Assembly (NCBI GenBank): GCA_009778325.1 | Contig: WRJZ01000050.1 | Span: 42,704-106,703, forward strand | Origin: Candidatus Endomicrobium neocapritermitis | Lineage (GTDB): Bacteria; Elusimicrobiota; Endomicrobiia; Endomicrobiales; Endomicrobiaceae | DNA: 64,000 bases | Direction: 5' to 3' | In this document: one piece after another, positions 1 to 8,536 of the stretch | How positions within the stretch are numbered: the first letter of the stretch is position 1 | How the letters are laid out: each line of letters starts with the position of its first letter | The notes under the pieces: generated by a model | Told to the model about the DNA's origin: nothing | The model's database searches: none | Seen by the model: the letters and a program-made list of their open reading frames with translations, nothing else | Program-made: the position numbers and the translations under genes

Positions 1-2
1 AT

Positions 3-1028
3 AAACAAAAAAGCATATCGCAGGAATCGCTGACGCTTTACGCTCCTTTTGCCCACCGCCTCGGCATTTACAAATGGAAAAGCGAACTTGAAGACTGGGC
101 TTTTGAAGTTATGCATCCGTCGGAGTATAATACGATTAAAACGCAGTGGCAGAAGCGCGCTGAAAGCAATACTCAGAATCTTCAGGACGTTGAAGAGCAG
201 CTTAGAGAAAAGCTCGCCGCCGCTGATATTATGAATTTCAGAATTGCCGCAAGACCTAAAAATCTTTACGGGATATATAAAAAGATGGAAAGGCAGAATA
301 AACCTTTCTCCGCGATTGAAGATTTATTCGGGCTTCGCATTATTACCGATACCGTGGAGAACTGTTATTCCATTTTGAGCATAATAAATTCAAGCTTTAA
401 ACTTGTCGAAGGTTCTTTTACAGATTATATTAACGTGCCGAAATCAAATATGTACCAGTCTTTGCACATGACGATAGTTTCCGATAAAGGCGTTATAGTT
501 GAAACGCAGGTAAGAACCGAAGATATGCATCAGCGCGCCGAATACGGCGTGGCAGCGCACTGGCGGTACAAGAAAAGAGTGGAAGGCGGCGCAAAAAACG
601 AAAAAGAAGATAATAAAAATACTTTGGCTGAAGACCGTCTTGACTGGCTTAAAAAGTTTCTTGAGTGGCAGAGGGAAATGACCGATTCCGGCGAGTTTCT
701 GACTTCTTTAAAAACAGAATGCGATTTTGAACAGATATTCGTTTTTACGCCGAAAAAGAAAGTTATAAAACTTCCTTACGGAGCAACGGCTCTTGATTTT
801 GCTTACGCGGTGCATTCGGATATAGGCGATACGTGTATGGGAGCAAAAGTTAACGATAAGATGGTGCCGATAGACACAAAACTCAAAACAGGCGATATAT
901 GCGAGATTTTGGTAAGAAAAAATATTAAACCGAGCAAAAACTGGCTTGAATTCGCGATAACCGCCAGCGCCCGTTCAAGAATACGAAGATATCTGAGAGA
1001 ACACGAAAAAAAGGCAGAGAATAGATAA
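3..1028 (+). CDS. relA: RelA/SpoT-type (p)ppGpp synthetase, 3' part; gene starts before the window
   Basis: The reading frame is open from the window edge, so the 5' end, including any HD hydrolase domain, lies outside. The visible 341 residues begin with the family signature YAPFAHRLGIYKWKSELED. They continue through the synthetase domain (RPKNLYGIYKKM, YQSLHMT, RTEDMHQRAEYGVAAHWRYK) and a TGS domain (IFVFTPKKKVIKLPYGATALDFAYAVHSDIG). Family members make (p)ppGpp from ATP and GTP/GDP in the stringent response. The protein stops about 30 residues after the TGS core, so the helical, zinc-finger and ACT domains of full-length Rel are absent. The last codons (KKAENR) coincide with GGCAGAGAATAG, which is the left edge of repeat elements found elsewhere in the window, suggesting that a repeat supplied the present stop. 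Whether the missing tail is ancestral or recent cannot be told from here. Confidence 0.93.
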   Translation, partial: KQKSISQESLTLYAPFAHRLGIYKWKSELEDWAFEVMHPSEYNTIKTQWQKRAESNTQNLQDVEEQLREKLAAADIMNFRIAARPKNLYGIYKKMERQNKPFSAIEDLFGLRIITDTVENCYSILSIINSSFKLVEGSFTDYINVPKSNMYQSLHMTIVSDKGVIVETQVRTEDMHQRAEYGVAAHWRYKKRVEGGAKNEKEDNKNTLAEDRLDWLKKFLEWQREMTDSGEFLTSLKTECDFEQIFVFTPKKKVIKLPYGATALDFAYAVHSDIGDTCMGAKVNDKMVPIDTKLKTGDICEILVRKNIKPSKNWLEFAITASARSRIRRYLREHEKKAENR

Positions 1029-1030
1029 TA

Positions 1031-1134
1031 AACGGCAAAGTTCAGAGTTCAAATTAGGTGTTTTCGTAAAACGAAAACCTATTAGTAAGTTTCGCCAAAG
1101 GCGAAACACATTATTTGAACTCTGAACTTTTTTT
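1031..1134. repeat. heptad-armed hairpin element between convergent genes; probable bidirectional terminator
   Basis: Perfect 18-bp inverted arms (1037-1054 and 1113-1130, ATTTGAACTCTGAACTTT type, 7-base period) enclose two mini-hairpins: GTTTTCGTAAAACGAAAAC at 1060-1078 and GTTTCGCCAAAGGCGAAAC at 1089-1107. A run of seven T follows the right arm. The element lies between the stops of two convergent genes, so a terminator role is likely. It is a typical member of the family seen throughout the window. Confidence 0.9.
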
Positions 1135-1140
1135 GAAGTC

Positions 1141-2127
1141 TTACCTTATTATAATATATGAGTTTTTATCTATAACTTTTATGTTTTTTGCCTGTTTTTT
1201 GATTGCTTCTATTTCTTGCGGCGTATTAAGAATATCCAGATTTCCCGTCAATATATTTATGTTAAATTTCAGCGGCTGCGCAATATTAAGCAGATTTGAT
1301 TCTGTACGCACTATGTGTCCGCCGTTTTTTACGTTAAACTGAAGCTGGGGATAAAAAGGGAGCATTTTGAACATGTTTTCATCTATGCCGAAAGTTTTGC
1401 GTATTTTATTTTCATTGTTTAAAAAAATCTTTGCCGCGTCGGCCATTTTTATATAATTTTTGCGCATATCCGTAAAATACTCTTCAAACATCCGTATTGA
1501 TTTATAAAAATCCCGGATAGGAATTATTTCATCCGCTTCGGCTTCGCTCATATTTAAAAAGTATTCCAGAGTTTTTTCAGACCTTTTATAAGCTTTCAAT
1601 TCGCTTAAAACAAAAGAATCCGCGTCGCGTATTTCGGTAGCCGATGCAAAATCTTCATAATGCATAAGTTCATGGCTCAATATTGACGCAAATGCTACAA
1701 AATCTATGGCGTCCTGCATATGCTTAGGCATTTTATTTTGTTCTGCGCTGTTAGCCATAAGCATGTTGGCATTCAAAAGTATTATGTTTTTATTATCGGA
1801 ATACATTCCGCCGTTGTAAGCAAGAATGCCGTTATTATCCGAGTAAATCATGAATATGGGAGGAAGTTTTTTTGTCTGTTTTATAAGATTTTTATACTGC
1901 AAAAACGCAAGTATATTATTAATGATGTCAATATTTTCCTGTTCTCTTGCAAGCTTAATTGATTTTTCCATATCTTTATCGGAAAAATTCGGAAATATTT
2001 CTTTAAGCTCCCTGAATTGCTTTTCGGAAGGCGGCGCATAAAGCGTCCGTTTTTGCAGCCCGGCAAAAGCCGCGCCGCAGCAAATTATTGATAAAACAAG
2101 TAATACGGCAGCTATTTTTTTAACCAT
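1141..2127 (-). CDS. putative secreted zinc metallopeptidase (HExxH)
   Basis: The 328-residue protein starts with a basic n-region and a hydrophobic stretch (residues 3-22, ending AAFA) typical of a signal peptide, so it probably acts in the envelope or outside. The sequence SHELMHYEDF puts an HExxH zinc motif at residues 152-156. A glutamate in SELKAY (about residue 176) sits where gluzincin-type peptidases have their third zinc ligand. The rest is not recognised. Known: this motif arrangement is typical of small bacterial metallopeptidases. Inferred: peptidase activity; the substrate is unknown. The gene is monocistronic, convergent with the Rel gene, and separated from it by a hairpin repeat. 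Only the central motif supports the call, so the family name is left open. Confidence 0.7.
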   Translation of the reverse strand: MVKKIAAVLLVLSIICCGAAFAGLQKRTLYAPPSEKQFRELKEIFPNFSDKDMEKSIKLAREQENIDIINNILAFLQYKNLIKQTKKLPPIFMIYSDNNGILAYNGGMYSDNKNIILLNANMLMANSAEQNKMPKHMQDAIDFVAFASILSHELMHYEDFASATEIRDADSFVLSELKAYKRSEKTLEYFLNMSEAEADEIIPIRDFYKSIRMFEEYFTDMRKNYIKMADAAKIFLNNENKIRKTFGIDENMFKMLPFYPQLQFNVKNGGHIVRTESNLLNIAQPLKFNINILTGNLDILNTPQEIEAIKKQAKNIKVIDKNSYIIIR

Positions 2128-2159
2128 TTAATAATTATAATTAAAAATCAGCAAAACAG

Positions 2160-2329
2160 CAATTACGAATTGGGTCTTGAAAAACCCTCTCTTTGTGTCA
2201 TCAACCCTGAACTTGTTTCAGGGTCTAGTCTTTGGTCTTTAACGACAAGATGCTGAAACAAGTTCAGCATGACACACTGTGGGTGATACCGTATTAATTA
2301 GGTTTTTCAAGAGACCCAATTCGTAATTC
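2160..2329. repeat. compound inverted repeat containing the TGAACTTGTTTCAG palindrome type
   Basis: Outer arms of about 26 bp (2161-2187 and 2300-2328, AATTACGAATTGGGTCT and its complement) enclose a second inverted pair, CTGAACTTGTTTCAG at 2206-2220 and CTGAAACAAGTTCAG at 2253-2267, flanked by TGTCAT and ATGACA. The inner part resembles the 'GTCATxCTGAACTTGTTTCAGxATCT' repeats scattered in many bacterial genomes. It fills the gap upstream of the minus-strand metallopeptidase gene and has no coding content. Confidence 0.8.
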
Positions 2330-2408
2330 ACGGCTTATATTGTATTGATAACTATTAAAATATTTTATAAAATAAACGAGTAGTTTAAAAACTTATTGAT
2401 ACTTTTTT

Positions 2409-2586
2409 GGTGTTGGGGTATTAACCTTGACCTTATTTGTAGAAATACAAATATAGCATCACCCAAAAAAAGTGTCGCTTTATTTAGAGCTCTATGCCCT
2501 TTTGGGCATAGACGCTCGTGGCGGCCTTTTAATTTGGTTGGTGATGCTACTAAATTAGAGGTCGCCTTTTTTTGTCTATCAACACC
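2409..2586 (+). other. highly structured non-coding stretch; candidate RNA or decayed mobile element
   Basis: Nested complementary segments are visible: GGTGTTG (2409-2415) with CAACACC (2580-2586); TAGCATCACC (2454-2463) with GGTGATGCTA (2540-2549); a hairpin ATTTGTA-GAAA-TACAAAT (2435-2452); and a strong hairpin CTATGCCC-TTTT-GGGCATAG (2492-2511). A further stem (2521-2535 with 2551-2566) is followed by seven T and looks like an intrinsic terminator. Reading frames of about 100 codons exist on both strands, but they overlap this structure and show no recognisable domain. It matches no RNA class that I recognise; an inert repeat is equally possible. Confidence 0.35.
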
Positions 2587-2643
2587 TGAAAATACAAATT
2601 TCAAAACGAGGGGGAGGGGGAAATGTAATAAAAACACATCTAG

Positions 2644-2739
2644 ATGGTTGAAGCCCTGCCTAAAATTGTTACCGAAGGCAAAAAAGAAGTTCAACGCATT
2701 TTAGAACGCCTTGAATTATGTGAGCCCTTCTCACAGTAA
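2644..2739 (+). pseudogene. short coding-like remnant of unknown origin
   Basis: A 31-codon frame encodes a helical, charged stretch (LPKIVTEGKKEVQRILERLE) that looks like the end of a real protein. It is preceded immediately by an in-frame TAG and has no good ribosome-binding site. The rest of its parent gene is not visible upstream. It could be the decayed tail of a mobile-element protein, together with the structured stretch just before it. Nothing else of note is seen up to the start at 2814. Confidence 0.25.
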
Positions 2740-2813
2740 TAAAAAAGGCAATAGGTATTGATGGTAAGCTAAACAACTATTTATTAAATTCTTATATAAA
2801 ATAAGGAGCTTTT

Positions 2814-5800
2814 ATGGAAACGCCGGAAAAAGAAACGAAAAAATCATCTGTTGCGTCGAAATTTTTTAAGGTACATCTACGTTTTAGCATATCTTTAATT
2901 TTTATAGCAGTCATGCTTTTTGTGGGTTTGATTTTTTATAATTCTAAAAAAGTGCCGTTATCCCCGGACGCTGCGCAGGACACTTATTCCTTTAACGCTG
3001 GTGTTACCGCGCCGCCTATTTCAAACGTGTCTGTGGATAAAGACGGCAATACATCCGTTGAAAAGCCGGGTAATGTGACGATTCAGTTTAACAGTTCGAG
3101 TTATGGAGCTCCCTCTCCGCTAAATAAAGAATATGTTGCCGACCAGGATAAACTGAACACCCTTATCACCATTACGCCTGAACTGAGAGGTAAATGGAGC
3201 GTTAGCGAGTTTGCTTTATATTTTACTCCTGAGAAAGAATGGACGGCTGCTCAAAAATATAAAGTAAAATTGGATAAAGCGCTATTTAATTCAAATATAA
3301 AAGTAGATAAAGATGAGCTTGAATTTACAACCGCGCCTAATGACGTTTTTATAGAAAACCTTACGGTTGCCCCGTCAAAACAAAAAGGTCAGTTAACACT
3401 TAATACGCTCGCGCAATTTAACTATCCCGTTGACCGCGAGGCAGCAAAAAAAGGCGTTAAACTTACCATAGACAAAAAAAGTATTTCCCCGAAGATCAGT
3501 TTTGACCAATACAACAGAATAATGTTCCTAAATTTTGAGCCTGTTACACCTAAGTCGAAGCCACAGAATGTGAATCTTGGCATAAAGTTTGATTCCATGA
3601 GCGCTCAAAAATCCATGCAGATAGATTCTTCCGAGAAATTTTTTAATATAAAAAGAGTTGAGATCATACCTCCGTCTAAAATAGGCGCAAACTACTGCTT
3701 AAGCGTTGAATCCACTGACATTATTAATCCGGAAAATCTTTTAAGTAACAGTAAAATTAAAGCATGGGCTTTACCATATGAAGGCGGCAAGAACTGGCAA
3801 AATGTAAGCATGAAAGATGTGCGCGTTGCGCTTAAAGACGCTAAGGCGCTTAACCTTGCAGCAATACCCGGCAATAGTATCAACCCTTTCTTTGAAATAA
3901 CTAACGATATAGATAGTACTGACTATGAGTATGATATATATGTTTTATTCGATCAAGGTGCGGAGTCTGAAGGCGGTTTTTCAACAAATGAGAAAAAAGA
4001 ATTTGTAGTACATATGGAAAAACTGCCTAAAAGGCTGCAGATACTCGGTTCAGGCTCTATAATACCTTTAAGTTCCGAACATATACTTAATTTTGCTTCG
4101 CAGGGTTTGCATTCTGTTGAAATAAAAGTATCAAGGATTTTGCCCGAAAGAGTTAATCATCTTGTGTCGCAGATCAGCGATCCGTATTTCGGCTCAAAAA
4201 GCAGACCGAGAAGTTATGATGATGGCGAAGATGAAGATATTTATAAGTATGTCACCTCAGACCAGCTTAATGAAAGTGAGACCGTGACTATTTTCAATAG
4301 AATGATCCATCTTGCCGATACGGGTATTAAGCCTAACTTTTTTACGCTTGATCTGAAAGGATATTTTAAACGCGGCGAATTAGGTATATTTTTGGTAGAC
4401 GCAACTTCTTATGGCGTAAGCCAAAAAAGATTAATTACAATCACAGACATCGGGCTGATATATAAAAAAGAAGCGGACGGAAAACTTAAACTGTTTGCGC
4501 TTTCCATAGTTGACCAGCTGCCTCTTTCCGGCGCAAAAGTCGAACTTTTATCGCGCAACGGCACAGTGCTTAAAACCGAATATACGGGCAGCGACGGTAT
4601 TGCGGCCTTTGAAGTGCCTTCGTCTTTAGGCGCTGAAAGAAAACCTGTAGCGTTTGTGGTAAGTAAAGGCTCTGACTATGCGTTCATGCCTTTTGATAAA
4701 AGAGAGAGAGAGGTAAGTTTCTCGCGTTTTGACACAGCCGGCGCGGGCTACCTCCAAAATAGCAGCCTTGACGCTTTTATTTTTACCGATCGCGGCATAT
4801 ACCGCCCCGGCGATACGGTTAATTTCGCAATTATCTCAAAGAACATGAATTGGACGTCCACGGCCGGCCTGCCTGTAAAAGTCAGTGTAACGGACGCGCG
4901 CGACAAGAACATATTCGAAAAAACGGTTTCTTTAACCGCGGAAGGATTTAAAGATTTCAGCTTACAGACAACGGCTTCTTCGCCTACAGGCGAATACAAA
5001 ATCAGCGTTTACGACGAAAGCGGTAAGTATATTTCAGGCGGGACGTTTAATGTGGCAGAGTTTAAAGAGGATAAACTTAAAATAAACACAAGCATAGAAG
5101 GCGCTTCAAGAAAAGGCTGGCAGCCGGTTACTGGTCTTACCGGTAAAGTAACGGTTAAAAACATGTTCGGTACGCCTGCCGTCGGGAATACGGTAAGTAT
5201 GAAAATGCAGCTGCGTCCGGAAAAGTTTAAGTTCGCGCAATACAAAGATTATTCGTTTTCTGATGTTATAAGCAGTAAAGCGAACCTGCGTTTTGAAGAG
5301 CTTACATTTGGCGATAACACTACATCCAAAGAGGGTTTGGTCACAACGGAATTAGACTTGAGCAGTTTTGAAAAGGGAACATATAGCCTTACTTTCTGGG
5401 CGGAAGCTTTTGAACAGGAAAGCGGGCACAGCGTTACGGCGATGTCCACAAGGCTTGTTTCACCCAACAAATATATCGTGGGATATCAAACGGATGCCGA
5501 CTTAAGCTATATGCAGCATAATTCCAAAAAAACTATAAACTTCATAGCCATAGACCCTGACCTTAATCAAATAGAACCCGGTCCTTTCAAAATAAGAATT
5601 CTTAACCAACAGTATGTGTCGGTGCCTGTCAGGAACAGAAACTCTTTCCGTTACCAGTCCGTATTGAACGAGTCTCTTTTTAGCATTGAAGATTTTAATA
5701 TCAAAAAAGACGGCTCGGCTTTTACCATGCCCACTAAAAATCCCGGGAACTACGCGCTTGAAATGGTAAATAAAGAAGGCGAAATTGTTATGCGTCTTGA

Positions 5801-8534
5801 ATTTTTCGTTTCGGGCAGTGCGAATGTAGCCTACGACCTTGAGCGCAATATTGAGCTTAGGCTTAATCTTGAAAAAGACACCATTGAGCAGGGCGGCGTA
5901 TTGAACCTTAACATAACCGCGCCTTTTACCGGCACCGGGCTTATAACTATAGAAAAAGATAAAGTATATGCGCACAAATGGTTTAAAACAACAACTAACA
6001 GCTCCGAGCAAAGTATAAAAATTCCGGAAGAACTTACCAGCGGCGCGTATGTCAATGTTTCGTTCTTAAGAAGCATGGATTCCAAAGAACTTTTCGCAAG
6101 CCCTTACAGTTATGCAGTGACTCACTTTAATATAAAGCCCGTGAAACATATGTCAGAAATCACGCTTGGAACCCCGGAACTTGTCAAGCCCGGCGACAGG
6201 ATTGATATTTCTTACAAAACGTCAGCGCCGTCAAAAATTATAATCTACGGCGTTAACGAAGGCATTTTACAGGTGGCAAAATATAAAGTTCCCGACCCCA
6301 TAGCCTATTTTTTCAGAAAAAGCGCCTTAGGCGTAATAACATACCAGATGTGGGACCTCATTATGCCCGATAACAAACTTATAAAAGAAGTTTACGGAAT
6401 AGGCGGCGACTACGAAGCCGCCAGCGCTCTTCTGGAAGCCGGCTTAAATCCATTTGCAAGAAAAACGGAAAAACCCGTGGTCTTTTGGTCAGGCATTTTG
6501 GAGGCTTCGCCCAACGCAAACGTTTACTCTTATGACGTGCCTGATTATTTTAACGGGCAAATCCGTATTATGGCGGTCGCCGCGTCGCAAAATACGGTTT
6601 CAAGCGCAGACAAAGAAGTATTGGTGCGTGCGCCTTTAATGCTGTCTGCGGGAGGGCCTGTGGCAGCCGCGCCCGGAGACACGTTTAACATCGGTGTAAG
6701 GGTATCAAATAATAAAGAAGGCACTAAAGACGGCAAAGTCATAGTTAATATAAACGTATCCGACAATCTTTCGGTAATAGGCGCAAAAAATCAAAGCGTG
6801 AACGTGCCTTATGGTCAGGAAAAAACCGTTTATTTTAAAGTGCAGGCCGGAAACACTCTTGGCAACGCGACAATATCTTTTGACGCCGAACTTGCAAACC
6901 CTAAAGAAACCGCTTCCCGTAAGATCACTCTAAGCGTGCGTCCCGCAAGCGCGATGCGCGTGACGATAAATAACGGTATAATAAGGGGCAGCACAAAAAT
7001 AAAAGATTTTGACTCAAGAGAACTCTATGACCAGTTTTCAAAAAACACAATAGCTCTCTCCGTCAACCCGCTTGTGGTGGCCGGAGGGCTGGGAGCGTTC
7101 CTTGAAAAATTCCCGCACGGCTGCACGGAACAGATCACAAGCCAGATATTTCCGACTATAGTTTTCTATAAAGCCTCGGGTAATGAAGGCGGCGCGAAAG
7201 AATCTCTTGCGCGCGTGATCGAAATGCTTAAAGTCAGACAATTGTCAAACGGCGGGTTTTCATTATGGGACGGCGGAAGTTATGTCAGCGAATATCCTTC
7301 TTTATACGCTTTCCATATGCTTACCGAAGCAAGCGAAATGGGCTACAATGTTCCCAAAGACATAAAGGATAAAGCTTTGTCATGGGTTAAAGAATATGCG
7401 GAACGTAATTCTTTCAATGGGGGCGACATAAGCAACACGGCTTACGCGCATTACCTTATAGCCAAAAACGGCGTTGTTATGACTAATGCTCTTATGAACT
7501 TTGAAGAGTGGCTAAACAAAAATAATCCCAACTGGAAAGAAACTGTTACCGGAGTTTACGTTGCTGCGGCTTACAAACTTCTTAAAAATGACGCAAAGGC
7601 TTTAAGCATAATAAAAGAATACAAAGCCGAAACTTCCGCTTACAGATATTATTATGATTATGACTCCAGTTTCTCAAGAAACGCCAAGTACATTTATATT
7701 GTGGGTCTCTACTTTCCGGAACTTATGAAAGAAAAAAAAGCATCTGAAATAATAAAGAGCCTTCTGGATGACATTAATGCCAAGCGTTATAATACGATGA
7801 CATCGGCGACAGGGATGCTGGCTCTTTACTCTTATTCAAAAATCAACACCGTTAAAGACAGTGATATTGAAGTAAGAGCTAACGGACAAAAGTTAACCTT
7901 TGCCAAAAACAGCCTCGGAATGCTTGAGGCTTCGTTCGGACATGGCGTTAAAGAGTTTGACGTTAAAGTAAAAGATGATTCCGCAAACATCTATTATGTC
8001 ATTACGCAGCAGGGCTTTGACAAAGGCGAAGTAAAACCAGCTGCAAACGGTATGCGTATAGAGCGCAGTTATTCAAATATAGGGAGCATAGAGTACGACG
8101 GGAGCATGGGAGACGACCTGGCGGTAGCCCTAGGGCGTACTTCTTTGCCAAACAACAAAGATAACAAAAGAAAAGATAAAGATAAAAACAAAGGCATATT
8201 GGGCGATGAGATGGACGTTACCATAGAAACGCGTTCTTTAGGCGGAACAATAACCAACGTTGCTATTACGGATATTCTGCCCGGCGGTTTTACCGTAGTG
8301 CCCGGTTCAATAAATTCCTCCGGCGGATTTACGCTCGATTATTTTGACATAAGGGAAGACAGGCTTCTGTTATACGGCACCGTGAATTCTTATGACGGAA
8401 AGATTAACTATAAAGTTAAATTCACCTCTGAGGGGACATTCAAAGTGCCTGCCATAACTGCCGCGCCGTTATATGACACGTCGATAAGCGCAGCCGGCGC
8501 AGAATCTACCTTCGTGATAGAAAGTAGAAATTAA
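2814..8534 (+). CDS. yfhM: bacterial alpha-2-macroglobulin family protein with thioester motif
   Basis: The 1906-residue protein has a single N-terminal membrane segment (about residues 24-42) and then a long periplasmic region of macroglobulin-type beta domains. A GCTEQ sequence places the thioester Cys at residue 1437 and the Gln at 1440, so the covalent trapping site looks intact. An alpha/alpha-toroid region and a C-terminal receptor-like beta domain follow. Family members trap attacking proteases in the periplasm and are thought to work with PBP1C in cell-wall defence and repair; the next gene, two bases downstream, encodes PBP1C. E. coli YfhM is a lipoprotein; here there is no lipobox and anchoring is by a membrane helix. 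The start has a good site (AAGGAG) seven bases upstream. A Lys/Asp-rich low-complexity loop (about residues 1780-1800) precedes the last domain. Confidence 0.93.
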   Translation: METPEKETKKSSVASKFFKVHLRFSISLIFIAVMLFVGLIFYNSKKVPLSPDAAQDTYSFNAGVTAPPISNVSVDKDGNTSVEKPGNVTIQFNSSSYGAPSPLNKEYVADQDKLNTLITITPELRGKWSVSEFALYFTPEKEWTAAQKYKVKLDKALFNSNIKVDKDELEFTTAPNDVFIENLTVAPSKQKGQLTLNTLAQFNYPVDREAAKKGVKLTIDKKSISPKISFDQYNRIMFLNFEPVTPKSKPQNVNLGIKFDSMSAQKSMQIDSSEKFFNIKRVEIIPPSKIGANYCLSVESTDIINPENLLSNSKIKAWALPYEGGKNWQNVSMKDVRVALKDAKALNLAAIPGNSINPFFEITNDIDSTDYEYDIYVLFDQGAESEGGFSTNEKKEFVVHMEKLPKRLQILGSGSIIPLSSEHILNFASQGLHSVEIKVSRILPERVNHLVSQISDPYFGSKSRPRSYDDGEDEDIYKYVTSDQLNESETVTIFNRMIHLADTGIKPNFFTLDLKGYFKRGELGIFLVDATSYGVSQKRLITITDIGLIYKKEADGKLKLFALSIVDQLPLSGAKVELLSRNGTVLKTEYTGSDGIAAFEVPSSLGAERKPVAFVVSKGSDYAFMPFDKREREVSFSRFDTAGAGYLQNSSLDAFIFTDRGIYRPGDTVNFAIISKNMNWTSTAGLPVKVSVTDARDKNIFEKTVSLTAEGFKDFSLQTTASSPTGEYKISVYDESGKYISGGTFNVAEFKEDKLKINTSIEGASRKGWQPVTGLTGKVTVKNMFGTPAVGNTVSMKMQLRPEKFKFAQYKDYSFSDVISSKANLRFEELTFGDNTTSKEGLVTTELDLSSFEKGTYSLTFWAEAFEQESGHSVTAMSTRLVSPNKYIVGYQTDADLSYMQHNSKKTINFIAIDPDLNQIEPGPFKIRILNQQYVSVPVRNRNSFRYQSVLNESLFSIEDFNIKKDGSAFTMPTKNPGNYALEMVNKEGEIVMRLEFFVSGSANVAYDLERNIELRLNLEKDTIEQGGVLNLNITAPFTGTGLITIEKDKVYAHKWFKTTTNSSEQSIKIPEELTSGAYVNVSFLRSMDSKELFASPYSYAVTHFNIKPVKHMSEITLGTPELVKPGDRIDISYKTSAPSKIIIYGVNEGILQVAKYKVPDPIAYFFRKSALGVITYQMWDLIMPDNKLIKEVYGIGGDYEAASALLEAGLNPFARKTEKPVVFWSGILEASPNANVYSYDVPDYFNGQIRIMAVAASQNTVSSADKEVLVRAPLMLSAGGPVAAAPGDTFNIGVRVSNNKEGTKDGKVIVNINVSDNLSVIGAKNQSVNVPYGQEKTVYFKVQAGNTLGNATISFDAELANPKETASRKITLSVRPASAMRVTINNGIIRGSTKIKDFDSRELYDQFSKNTIALSVNPLVVAGGLGAFLEKFPHGCTEQITSQIFPTIVFYKASGNEGGAKESLARVIEMLKVRQLSNGGFSLWDGGSYVSEYPSLYAFHMLTEASEMGYNVPKDIKDKALSWVKEYAERNSFNGGDISNTAYAHYLIAKNGVVMTNALMNFEEWLNKNNPNWKETVTGVYVAAAYKLLKNDAKALSIIKEYKAETSAYRYYYDYDSSFSRNAKYIYIVGLYFPELMKEKKASEIIKSLLDDINAKRYNTMTSATGMLALYSYSKINTVKDSDIEVRANGQKLTFAKNSLGMLEASFGHGVKEFDVKVKDDSANIYYVITQQGFDKGEVKPAANGMRIERSYSNIGSIEYDGSMGDDLAVALGRTSLPNNKDNKRKDKDKNKGILGDEMDVTIETRSLGGTITNVAITDILPGGFTVVPGSINSSGGFTLDYFDIREDRLLLYGTVNSYDGKINYKVKFTSEGTFKVPAITAAPLYDTSISAAGAESTFVIESRN

Positions 8535-8536
8535 AA

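Noticed and set aside
2365..2704. Overlapping open frames of about 100 codons on both strands
   Set aside because: They run across the nested hairpins, lack ribosome-binding sites and show no domain; the structure explains the openness better than coding.
5502..6011. 169-codon frame antisense to the alpha-2-macroglobulin gene
   Set aside because: It lies fully inside a well-supported coding gene, with no start signals or recognisable motif.
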